Shown piece by piece: positions 11,426 through 21,130 of a stretch of DNA of 64,000 nt; positions within the stretch are counted from its first letter, which is position 1; every line of letters begins with the position of its first letter. The notes beneath the pieces were generated by a model. It saw only the letters and a program-made list of their open reading frames with translations. It was not told the origin of the DNA and did no database searches. Origin of the DNA: Amyelois transitella (Eukaryota > Arthropoda > Insecta > Lepidoptera > Pyralidae); NCBI RefSeq assembly GCF_032362555.1, contig NC_083525.1:4821501-4885500 (forward strand), given 5' to 3'. Position numbers and translations under genes: made by a program.

Positions 11426-11679
11426 AATTACAATAATTTAACAATTCTTTACGGGCTGTAAGTATGTAAGTATAATAAGGAAGAGTTTAAAGCAAGAAAT
11501 ACAACCAACAAATGAACATTACGTTCAACAATAAACATTTTATAATGACACCGTCTGGTCATTTAACTTTCGCAATAATAACAAATGATATTTACCAGGA
11601 ACTTGTATACGTTTTGAGGAAGACATAAAAAGCACTTTAAAAAAAAGATAGGAAAGATGGGATTAAAATAAGAAATTGT

Positions 11680-11815
11680 TTGACTGATTGACACATCAAG
11701 GTATTTGAAATTTAGCATGTGGATTCCAAGGTTGCACTAACGGAGGATTTCCCGAAATTTCCATTAAGGCAGGCTTTCTAGGAGGAGGAGAAAGGGGCGT
11801 TCCCTATATAAAATT
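11680..11815 (+). mobile_element. R6 Helitron-like internal relic
   Basis: ACTGATTGACACATCAAGG, GAAATTTAGCATGTGGATTC and AGGAGGAGGAGAAAGGGGCG match the interior pattern of common lepidopteran Helitron-like repeats. Termini are not visible. Confidence 0.4.
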
Positions 11816-12846
11816 ATTCATTGACTACAATTTTTTCTCATGGTAAACTACGTAAATAACACATTGCTTCACTTTTTAATAATGTAGATGCATTATCCCT
11901 GTTCAACGAATAAAAAACAAATTTGTTTTCCAAATTGAAAATAATTACCGTGTACTTCCAAAACAACAATTATAAATAACAAAAAAGTTGCAGTGTTAAT
12001 CAAAAAAGCAATCTTACTTTTGTGTATAAATCTGGAAACAAACGTACATGAGGGTAATAAAATTTCGTCACATTTTTTTTCAGATGTTGAATTTTTGTCA
12101 CAGTTAATGAATGTTCGCCTTTGTAATTTAACTTTGTAATAAAACGCTTTGCGTGTCCTGAACTTTGTGGACGAAAGGTCTGTGATCCTCTAAGTGTACC
12201 TTTTTAGAACCGTAAATAAACAAAATTAAATACAGTGACAGATAATAGGTAGCAATGCAATTTATATGTACCACCTTTTGTTTTGTTTATTTTATATGGT
12301 ACTTCATTCTTTTGTGCAAAAAGTTTTTTATTTACTTATTTAGGACTTTAACATTCAGACTTTAAACTCATGTCATGAAGCTAGTTCGGACGTTAATAAT
12401 TGAACAAGCTTTTAGTAAACAAAACATTACCATTTCAATACGATATGTTTGTCATTTTAATAGCACATGAGTAAGGAATTAACAAGAGGATGTTTGATAA
12501 GTTTTTTACCCCTATCACTTACAAAGTCTTATTACCTACGAAATGTAAGATGGGAGATATCACCTCGGACGGTAGAACTTCTAGCAATTTATTGCCTATA
12601 CCTAGTTTGACAGCTCAAGAAATGAATAATAAAAAAGCATTCTATACATTAATTCGATAAACCATCTTAAAAAAAAAACTTTATGAAAAATCTGCCTTCA
12701 CTCTCTTAACAAAAATTTTAATACTAAAATAATTAAATATTTTTATTTTTTAATTCTTTTGATCATGACGAAGTAAGTGGTTTTTCGGTTCGGTAAAATG
12801 TCTCATTGAAAAAAGATTAGGTTCTATAAAAATAATTTAGAACGTA
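11816..12846. other. gene-free AT-rich stretch
   Basis: Nothing recognised. Confidence 0.35.
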
Positions 12847-12920
12847 ATACATACATGTATCGCGTCATTAGCCCTTACGGGGTAGAGAGAACAAGCAATC
12901 TTGAAATATCTAAAAGGTTA
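12847..12920 (-). repeat. R1 tail fragment
   Basis: ATACATACATGTATCGCGTC, CCCTTACGGGGTAGAGAG, AATCTTGAAA. Confidence 0.55.
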
Positions 12921-13253
12921 TTTTAGTAAAAAAAAATCGATGACTAACTATTAATAAATTGTATATAAATATTAACTCATGTTTCAGCGGTTAACCAAAT
13001 TGTCATTAAATCGTTCATTCTATATTTCTCTCAACTCGTCGCTAATTGAGTGGTTTGTTTGTTTTTGATGACGAAACACATAAATGAAACTGTGCTTCAT
13101 AGAAACACGAAGGAACAAACCAGTTGCCCTTTATTTTCGATTTCCTTTATTGTAAATTCAATTTTTTTTTTCTGAAAATATTCGTCTTCCGAGAAATCTT
13201 GTTAGGACTTTTTTTTATTTATTTTTAAAGAACAATTTTGTCTGACTATACTG

Positions 13254-13386
13254 ATGAATATGGATGAAGCAAAAAAGTATACACAGATAGGGGCAATCAT
13301 ATTACGTTCTCTTACGGGTCTACCAATAGTCTTAAAGTGGCAAGTGGAAATAAGACTGCCTACCCTTCCAAGAATGAGGCGAGTTT
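13254..13386 (+). repeat. R2 LINE C-terminal fragment, interrupted
   Basis: The frame starts MNMDEAKKYTQ, a decayed form of the R2 C-terminal peptide. AAGTGGCAAGTGGAAAT and CTGCCTACCCTTCCAAG follow after a ~50 bp interruption. Not a host gene. Confidence 0.6.
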
Positions 13387-13399
13387 ATAAATATTTAGC

Positions 13400-13700
13400 C
13401 GTTGAGGGTTCGCCTACCTATATTATATCCTTAGTTTTTTTTAAGTAATTTTAATTAAATTATTGATATATTTACAATCCAAGCGAAACAGTTTAGCCTT
13501 TATAATCCTGTGTAGGTATATTTTATAATACAATTATATAAATATGTTTACCTGTAATATCAGGTTTTGACAAGGAATTATTCCCGTCTGACCTTCGTTA
13601 CCATCTTGATTACAAATCCTATTTGCCTAAATGTTCAGGTTTCCTTACAATATTTTGCCTTACCGTAAGAGCTTCGATTAGCACTCAAAATAATGGTTTA
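13400..13700. other. gene-free AT-rich stretch
   Basis: Nothing recognised. Confidence 0.35.
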
Positions 13701-13711
13701 CATAGAATCTA

Positions 13712-13790
13712 GGTACTGGTACAATGGCCGAGGTAGGATTTGAACCTGTGCTTCCAAGGTCACAATGCTTTTGATTGCTTTTGATCATGA
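13712..13790 (-). repeat. R5 tRNA-derived SINE fragment
   Basis: The minus strand carries an exact box B, GGTTCAAATCC (plus GGATTTGAACC at about 13735), followed by sequence like the R5 copy at 30529. Confidence 0.5.
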
Positions 13791-13848
13791 TACTGGATTG
13801 GGTAAATTAGTTTTTTAAAAGCGGCGCTACATGTAGGTGCATAGGTAT

Positions 13849-13924
13849 TCCCTTAGTCGACTTTAACAGTCGAAAAAGAGACGGAATGATCCTATTTTAA
13901 AGTGCCGGGAACCACACGGCACTC
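13849..13924 (-). repeat. R1 head fragment
   Basis: TTCCCTTAGTCGAC, GACGGAATGATCCTATT and the terminus GTGCCGGGAACCACACGGC. The head boundary is well preserved. Confidence 0.7.
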
Positions 13925-14269
13925 TGGCTGACTTGACTAGGTTGTCAATATTCCCATCTCAGGTGCGAGATTAAGTGGCAGTTTTACTTTAGGCGTGCAA
14001 AAGAAAATGTCTCGTTAAAATTCATGAGAGCCAATTGTTGAGTTTCGCCTTGAGTGATATTAGATTTTTCATTGCCTCTGGGGAAGCACCCTTTGCGGTA
14101 GTACCTTTAGTTCAGGAATTTCGTACGGGGAATTTTAGTAAAATTCTTGTAAAATAACACTTTATTTTGGGGTACTTTGATGGTGAAGTGGGTGAACATG
14201 GGCATTCTTTATTCGGGAACGTTAAGCTATTTAGTGACTATAATGGTAAAGATTAAAATGTGACTTAGA
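13925..14269. other. gene-free stretch
   Basis: Nothing recognised. Confidence 0.35.
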
Positions 14270-14372
14270 TATATACATACATACATATAGTCACGTCTGT
14301 ATTACTTGCTGGATAGACGGAGCAAACAGTCACGAAAAGACTGAGAGGCCACGTTCAGCTACAGCTGAATAA
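14270..14372 (-). repeat. R1 tail half
   Basis: A (CATA)n run, AGTCACGTCTGTATTAC, AGTCACGAAAAGACTG and GGCCACGTTCAGCT. Confidence 0.75.
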
Positions 14373-15056
14373 GGCTTTATGAGGAAATTATAGGCTTGGG
14401 TATATCACAGAATTATTAACAAGTATTCAGGATACTATAATATTACTCCTTCCATCTCACTTTTACTAAACACATCTTTAATCACCCATTAACGAAGCTA
14501 AAAGTATAGCAGAAAACCCCAAAAAAAAAAAAGAATTTAACCAACCCATAGCAGTCTGCAATAACCCTAGATGCTGATATAAAGGAATGACCTAGTGCAT
14601 TAGCAAAACGGATGCCTTCGTCTGTACTGCAGCGCCAGATGAGGCCTAGATTAATGCTGGGGATGTCGATAGTTTGAAAATATCGATATTTTTAAATTTT
14701 ATTCTATTTTAGGCTAACTAAGCTGATATTTCGGATAATGGCAATGAAAATACCTTTAAGAGGATTTAAAAAAAAAGCAAATAAGTTTGTCCTTCTCCTT
14801 ACAAAAAATATTAATTATAATGTGATGTCAAAATTACAGTAAAATATTTAAAAATTTACTGCGTATAGTCCTAATTAATTATTAGAGCTATAAGAGCTAG
14901 CTCTTGTCCGTGAAGATACGTGGAGCTTTCTTTATTCATTTATTATTTTATTTGTTGTTATGGCTATAGGTTTACTTATTCATTTAAGTGTAACATCAAA
15001 ATATTTCATTCATGGTCTTTCTCTTCTTTTCTTTGGTTTAATCTTAACTTGCACAT
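14373..15056. other. gene-free AT-rich stretch
   Basis: Nothing recognised. Confidence 0.35.
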
Positions 15057-15137
15057 AAACACATATAACCACGTCTATACCCCTGGTGGGTAAACAGAGT
15101 CTTGAAAAGACAACGTTCAGAGCAGTATGGCTCAATT
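15057..15137 (-). repeat. decayed R1 tail
   Basis: AACCACGTCTATACCCC, GGTAAACAGAGTCTTG and ACAACGTTCAGAGCAG. Confidence 0.55.
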
Positions 15138-15139
15138 AT

Positions 15140-17603
15140 AATAACAAATAATATTTTTTGAAAAAAAAAATCGAGAAGTCGGATTAAATTACCTATCGTT
15201 TTCCCTGTCATTAATCATTTTTAAAATGGTCCATGGTTCATTTATTATTATGTAAGTACTTATTTTTTTAGGAATACTCATTTATCGATATACGTATTGT
15301 CTCATCACTACCGGCTCTCGAGTCAGACGATTATTATCCCAGAGATTACCATGCAGCGCTGCTACGTCACCGCGCCAAAATACTAAAAGTTGCAAATCTG
15401 CTGCTAAGGCGGCACGATCCAGCTTTTTTGTAATGTTGGCAAAAAGGTTTTATTTTTAACTTTAAGTCTGGAAGTGTTTTGCAAATTTGATCCAATTTTA
15501 TATTATGGTCTACATTAATTTACGCAGCGATTAAGCTAGCCCCTAAGTAGGTGATTATGGCAAGACTGATGTTATGAGATACTAAATATATTTATTGGAT
15601 TTAATTTTAAGTCTCGAAATATAATATAATACTTCCTTGTTAAAAATTTTAGTGAAAATTATTTTAATTTTCTACCAGTTTTTCTTATAAAAATTCACGA
15701 AGACCCCTTTTAAGCATTAAGCCGCATATTTCGGGTTTTTGCTTCGCTCTAAACATACATAATTTTACATTCCCTCTTTCTTAATTGTTGGTTTAAAAGC
15801 ACCAACAAATATAATTACACCGACGACAATAGAGCATAGTGCTTGATTTGTTAATAAAATTAAATTAGTGTTCGGCATCAGGGAAGGTACTTTACAAAGA
15901 TAAAATGAACTGGAAATGGCTGAAAAGAAAATCAATATTATCACTGAACTAGGGAAGAATGGCTTTGTACTGAAGTACGAAGATTTCTAGTTACCTATTT
16001 CAGATAGCAATACCAAAAAAATTTCCAAAGGAATATTTGAAATAATTTCCATTTCACTCTGATTAATAAAGGATCATTTAAAAGGTTTACTTGGTTTTTT
16101 CTATTTAAAGTCATTTCTGCTTTTTAATCTTAGGTTTGGTCACCAAATTTAAATTTTTATTTGGAGAAAAAGAGATAACATTTTACAAAAGTGATAAAGC
16201 AACTTTGAATTCCACAAGAATATTCAGTTTTTGTAAATGAAACGTTTTCATCACGGTAATATTCTGACGTAATTTTAAGGTCTTACTGCAATTTTCAAAT
16301 ACAAAAACAAAAACAAACACTAACCTGACAACAACCAATAGAAAAAAAAACGTATTCAAAATAAAAATCAGTAATAATCCCTTGGGTAGCTTTCCGGTCG
16401 TTGAACTCCCAAACGCTCGGTGTCGGTATCTTCTGCCCAATAAAATAAAATTCTAGCTCCCACCGCCTTATGCTAACCATATGTGGCCACTATCCCTTAC
16501 GATATCCCCAGGTTAAAACATAATTTATCTAGGCTCGTTGAACTGCGTGTGTGATTTTTTAGATAATTGTACACTAGCGACCCAGCACCCAGGCCAACTT
16601 TCTATAAAATGTTGATATTTTTTTTCTAAAAACAGAATAGTTACTGAACGTGCATTACCTGCTCTTTGGAGAAGTACTTACTATGAAACACACAAAAAGT
16701 TAAAACAATTTGTGTGAAAACTTCAAGATTTTTCTCTTTCATTTAAAAAGGGAATTTCTATTTTGAAAAAAAAAAAACTCTTTAAAATTAATTGTAGCGG
16801 AAAAAAAAGAATATATTATCTTACTCTGCACTTATAGTGTAGAGATTTTCTAGTCAGTAGGTTGTTTTTGATTTATTTAGTACCTACGTAAAATATGTTT
16901 TTATATTAATTCAATTCTGTGTTACTTCCAGTAAATTTGTTGCGTGTAGTGGGAATGCAGAATTAATTAATGGTACCTCAGCCACATCTCACAATGAAAC
17001 CCTCTTCAATCTTGGCTGTGTAAGGTCTCTTCCTTAATTTAGAATTTCGCTTAGGTGACTTTTATTGCAAGCTTACAGAATTGTACTTGACAATAAACAA
17101 GAGCGCTTTACAAGTAGTCGGATAATATTTATTTTAATTTTGATTAGTAGGGCAATTCGATATTATTATCAACTATCGCGAGGACGTAGCCGTGATGTAC
17201 GTACGCAAGGAGAAAGAAAAAGATTCATCATCATCCTCACGATTTTGAATGTTTCTGTCTTCTCTGGAAAGGAACCTGAGATTTACTTATGATCACAATA
17301 CTGGAATAAGTACATGATGATACTTCAGAAAACGGAAACAGATTGTAAATATAGATTTATTATCAGGCTGACAAATGACACATTTTAGGGTGCTATTACT
17401 ACAAATAATAGATCAACGTAAGTTTTAGCTGACTTTATCGATCCAAGATCATAGTGATAAGCGTAATCCGGGCTCCTGTTCAGAGAAAAAAAAAAGAGTT
17501 AAATTTCTAAAAATATCCTTTATGGTTATCTGAATATCTAGATCAATGTCAAATATCAAGCAAATGTCAAGACATAAAAAGTAAAATAACCTAAGGACAG
17601 AAA
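15140..17603. other. gene-free stretch upstream of the GalNAc-transferase
   Basis: No exon or transposon recognised. A slightly GC-richer patch lies at 15310-15430; its function cannot be told. Confidence 0.35.
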
Positions 17604-17624
17604 ATGAAAGATATTGTTGTTTAA
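17604..17624 (+). other. short upstream ORF before the GalNAc-transferase
   Basis: ATG at 17604 in an AAAATGAAA context opens a six-codon frame ending in TAA at 17622, 22 bp before the main ATG. If transcribed as leader it could lower translation of the main frame. The transcription start is unknown. Confidence 0.35.
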
Positions 17625-17646
17625 CAACGTCTTATATTTTTTTAAA

Positions 17647-19398
17647 ATGTCAATTTTTCAACAAATCTTAATTTTCTTTCGATTTATCGGTTTAAAGTAC
17701 CTATTTGTTTCCTTACTGTTAGTAATGCTTATACAAATGTTAAAATCAATGAACAGTTATCGAGGTGCTATGGGTTCTTTTGCAAATGAACAGTCCATTA
17801 AGGACTTACTTGCAAAGAATGATTGTTTCATACCAAAAAGTTTAAGAAGAATAGATTGGCATGATCACGATCTGATAAAAAAAGAACGAAAGCGAAAAGG
17901 TTTTGGAGAACGGGGCCAACCAGCTAAATTGACTAATTTGGACGATATTTTTGAAGCGGCTGGCAGGTTTCAAATATACGGTCTAAATGCTAAAGTAAGT
18001 GACAATATATCTTTGAGCCGTTCTTTACCAGATACTCGTAATGCAGCATGTATGAACAAGATGTATATAGAATCATTACCATCTGTGAGTATAATTATCC
18101 CTTTTCACAATGAACATCAAAGTACCTTGTTGAGAACAATATGTTCAGTTACGAACAGAACACCACACAAACTTATAAAAGAAATTATAATTGTTGATGA
18201 TGCTAGTATAATTAATTTAGAAAAAAATGCTTTCAAAGATTTTATAAATGTGAAAATCTTGCAATTGTCAAAACATAATGGTCTTATTTATGCAAGACTG
18301 AGTGGCGCAAAGGAAGCTACTGGCGACGTTCTTGTATTTCTTGAATCTCATGCTGAAGTCAACGTCAACTGGCTACCACCTCTGCTAGAACCGATTGCTC
18401 TTAATTGCCGAAGAGTAATGGTACCGCTTATAGATGACATTGATGCTAACACATTTGAATATAAATCTAACGGCGAATATTATGGTGGTTTCGACTGGCA
18501 TTTAAACTTTAAACTATATCCTCTAATAGAGGAAGACAGATTAAAATTGCCGGAACCATATGCGAATCCAGTTATGTCGGGTGGAATATTTGCAATATCC
18601 CGTTTATTTTTTTGGGAACTAGGAGGATATGATCCAGGGCTGTACGCCTGGGGTGGCGAGCAATTTGAATTGAGCTTTAAGATTTGGCTTTGCGGAGGTC
18701 GCATGTTCACTGCACCATGTTCTCGCGTAGGACACGTCTATCGCGATCCCCCCAGGTATCTTAAATATGGATATGGCGATTTTCTAAGAAGGAATTATCG
18801 CCGTGTAGCGGACGTATGGATGGATAGTTACGCTGCAAAACTTTATTCTAGTGATACAGTTTATTCAAGAATAGACCCTGGTGATATATCTCAACAGCAA
18901 GCATTTCGTCAGCGACGGCATTGTAAGTCTTTTGATTGGTTTATAAATGAAATCGTTAATGATATGAGAACTCAAAGCGACGCTTACATAGATAAATTTA
19001 ATTTAGCTGAAGGGCAAGTGAGACCCCTTTGGAGTCAAAGCTTATGCGTTCACGCTGACTATGACACTCGCCAACTAGTAATGAAAAAATGCCAAGAATG
19101 GAGAAAAAATGAGCAGACTTTCTTTTTCACTTATAGGAGAGATGTTCAAAATAAAGACATGTGTTGGGACTTACGAGAATCTGCTCCAATGAGTCCTGTA
19201 TTATTGGACATATGCTCTGGTTTGGGAGGAAATCAGTTATGGCGATATGATGTGGACTCATTACAGATTATACAAGGTATTGGCAACTGCTTGGAATGGG
19301 ACGAACTTTCACAAAGTTCTCTTCATATAAATCGTTGTGTTAATTATAGCAGCGCACAAAAATGGCAGGTTGATTATAACACTTTTCATTTAATTTAG
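17647..19398 (+). CDS. polypeptide N-acetylgalactosaminyltransferase, single exon
   Basis: A 583-aa frame with no introns. By family (GT27, pp-GalNAc-T) it transfers GalNAc from UDP-GalNAc to Ser/Thr in the Golgi, starting mucin-type O-glycans. Residues 1-13 are cytosolic, about 14-32 a signal anchor, then a stem. The GT-A domain begins at about 147 (SVSIIIPFHNE, IIIVDDAS). The metal-binding DXH site reads ESH (233-235), so the usual first Asp is Glu. GGIFAISR (312-319), WGGEQFELSFKIW (335-347) and VGHV (361-364, His of the metal site) follow. A ricin-type lectin domain covers about 464-578 with QLW and QKW motifs. An in-frame TTG lies 33 bp upstream, but ATG 17647 is the first in-frame ATG. 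AATAAA lies 73 bp after the stop. Absence of introns suggests a retrocopy origin; an uninterrupted frame argues that it is functional. Confidence 0.93.
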   Translation: MSIFQQILIFFRFIGLKYLFVSLLLVMLIQMLKSMNSYRGAMGSFANEQSIKDLLAKNDCFIPKSLRRIDWHDHDLIKKERKRKGFGERGQPAKLTNLDDIFEAAGRFQIYGLNAKVSDNISLSRSLPDTRNAACMNKMYIESLPSVSIIIPFHNEHQSTLLRTICSVTNRTPHKLIKEIIIVDDASIINLEKNAFKDFINVKILQLSKHNGLIYARLSGAKEATGDVLVFLESHAEVNVNWLPPLLEPIALNCRRVMVPLIDDIDANTFEYKSNGEYYGGFDWHLNFKLYPLIEEDRLKLPEPYANPVMSGGIFAISRLFFWELGGYDPGLYAWGGEQFELSFKIWLCGGRMFTAPCSRVGHVYRDPPRYLKYGYGDFLRRNYRRVADVWMDSYAAKLYSSDTVYSRIDPGDISQQQAFRQRRHCKSFDWFINEIVNDMRTQSDAYIDKFNLAEGQVRPLWSQSLCVHADYDTRQLVMKKCQEWRKNEQTFFFTYRRDVQNKDMCWDLRESAPMSPVLLDICSGLGGNQLWRYDVDSLQIIQGIGNCLEWDELSQSSLHINRCVNYSSAQKWQVDYNTFHLI

Positions 19399-19470
19399 AC
19401 CATTTATACTTTGTCATGTGAATACAATATACGCGTTTCAAATTAAAAACATTTACAAAAAGTTAATATA

Positions 19471-19476
19471 AATAAA
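19471..19476 (+). promoter_or_regulatory. poly(A) signal AATAAA, GalNAc-transferase
   Basis: First AATAAA after the stop codon; another copy follows at about 19649. Confidence 0.55.
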
Positions 19477-19709
19477 CAAACAGCAAATTTTATTTGCAAG
19501 CTGTTTATTGTTGTCACAAATGTTACAACAATGTGTGGTTGGTGCCAACAATGATTCGCTATGATAAAATCTTGTCAATCAAATTATTTAATAACCGATA
19601 CCTATTATTACGGGAAAGTATATTTTTTTGGCTTGCCTTTACTTCTAAATAAACTAATGTTAAATAAATATTTTTACGAAAACGCATCCTAAATAACATA
19701 CCAGGGCCG

Positions 19710-19768
19710 TCACCAAAAGATGGCACTTTTATTGTTTTTTTTACAATAAAAACGCCATCTTTTGGCGA
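19710..19768. repeat. inverted repeat, 26-bp arms around T7
   Basis: Arms 19710-19735 and 19743-19768 pair with three mismatches around a seven-T loop. The core is CCAAAAGATGGC against GCCATCTTTTGG. It lies about 310 bp after the GalNAc-transferase stop. Confidence 0.85.
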
Positions 19769-19794
19769 TTTGTCGTAGTTGGCGCAAATTGGTC

Positions 19795-19912
19795 TTCCTC
19801 CTGGCTTTAGTCCCGGTCACATCCTCACCATTCTGAAGATGACCCCGAAGTATGCCTTTGACCTTGGTTTGGGTAAGTCAAGTTTTTCGACGAAGTGACT
19901 CCCATCTACAAA
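19795..19912 (+). repeat. R3 fragment
   Basis: CCGGTCACATCCTCACC, CTTGGTTTGGGTAAGTCAAG and GACGAAGTGACTCCCATCT match the R3 core and its left side. Confidence 0.6.
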
Positions 19913-20350
19913 CTACAAACATAACATAACACAAGACCACCATAAACTATAAACTATCTTATCCGAACATTTCAATCTGCTGTTTAATATAGAACTATCA
20001 CTTAATCCTGGCATATTACAGATTCTGCCCGAATTATGGTTTAATTACTATTGATCACTGCGGACTTTGTACTCACTAATCAGGAGATATGGCCTACGGT
20101 TATTGGTTGGATACTAATGTGAGTTAGTGTTGCTAAACACAATTTGGCTTGATATTCGTTATTTTCAAAAACATAACACTTATTGGGAAAGGCAGAGAAT
20201 GAATTTTACAGACCTCTCCCGCTCCCCACAATATAGTCCTAGTCCATAGTCCCAGTCTACCCCAATGGGAAACAGGCGTGATGTATGGTGCTTACTTTTT
20301 TTATCTTGTTAAATCTCATCTCTGTGAAACATAGTTATTTTATAAGATAT
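19913..20350. other. gene-free stretch
   Basis: A short R2-like scrap (TACCCCAATGGGAAACAGGC) lies at about 20258-20285; otherwise nothing was recognised. Confidence 0.35.
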
Positions 20351-20550
20351 TCATACATACACGATAATCAAGTTTTAATCTAAGGGGTAGACTGACCTCA
20401 CAGTCAAAGTCTGTTTCAAATAGTGACGGGTTGCAAGCCCATCGCCTACAAGAAGAATCACAAGTTTATTAACCTATCCCTAAGACGCCTTCTACGACAT
20501 CCACGGGATGAAGAGGTCCTATTCTAAATTGCCGAGGACTACACGAACAA
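20350..20550 (-). repeat. R1 with internal deletion
   Basis: CATACATACACGATAATC, GGGGTAGACTGACC, TCAAATAGTGACGGGTTGC, CCCATCGCCTACAAGAAGAA, ACGACATCCACGGGATGAAG and TGCCGAGGACTACACG. Confidence 0.75.
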
Positions 20551-21023
20551 AACAAAATAAAATGAAACCAATGTTTAGTAAATAAAGCTACTAGCATCAC
20601 AAAACAGATAACATCAGATATGCAATGCCGACAATTTTGCCTCATAAATTTTAAAAGGAATATTTAGGGCGTCACCTGTTGTTCCAGGTCAAGTGGCTTG
20701 CGCCCAAGACACTTGTATTTTGATCTGTTATTAGCGGTTGAATCTGCACGGTTAAATCGAGTCTCGATAGCGTTGAATCGAATAATGTTTTGAAATTCAT
20801 TTGAAGGCAAATTTCAATCGAAATTGAAAAACTGAAGATTTTCATGGGGATAATAGTGAAGCGTTGGTTATGATTCGTTTATTTCTTATAGAGTCACTTG
20901 TTTGTCACTTTAACTTTTGATTATTACCCACAATACCTTTTGATTATGGACTTGAAAATTAACTGCATCATTTTATTCAATTTTATTGTACAAAATAATA
21001 AATAAACAAAAGTCTTAAAAATA
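20551..21023. other. gene-free stretch
   Basis: Nothing recognised. Confidence 0.35.
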
Positions 21024-21130
21024 GCTGGCAACATGTCACTATTTTAATCTCAATCCTATTATCAAATCATACAGCTAAACGTGGCCTTTCAGTCTTTTCG
21101 AGCCTTTTTTATTCTGACTCCCCCATAATG
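21024..21130 (+). repeat. R1 tail half
   Basis: GCTGGCAACATGTCACTATT, AATCTCAATCCTATTATCAA, CGTGGCCTTTCAGTCTTTTC. Confidence 0.65.

Noticed and set aside
16183-16480. Hydrophobic minus-strand frames
   Set aside because: The hydrophobic run comes from A/T-rich simple sequence; no other coding sign.
17614-17646. Extending the GalNAc-transferase N-terminus by 11 residues
   Set aside because: That start is TTG; the first in-frame ATG is 17647.
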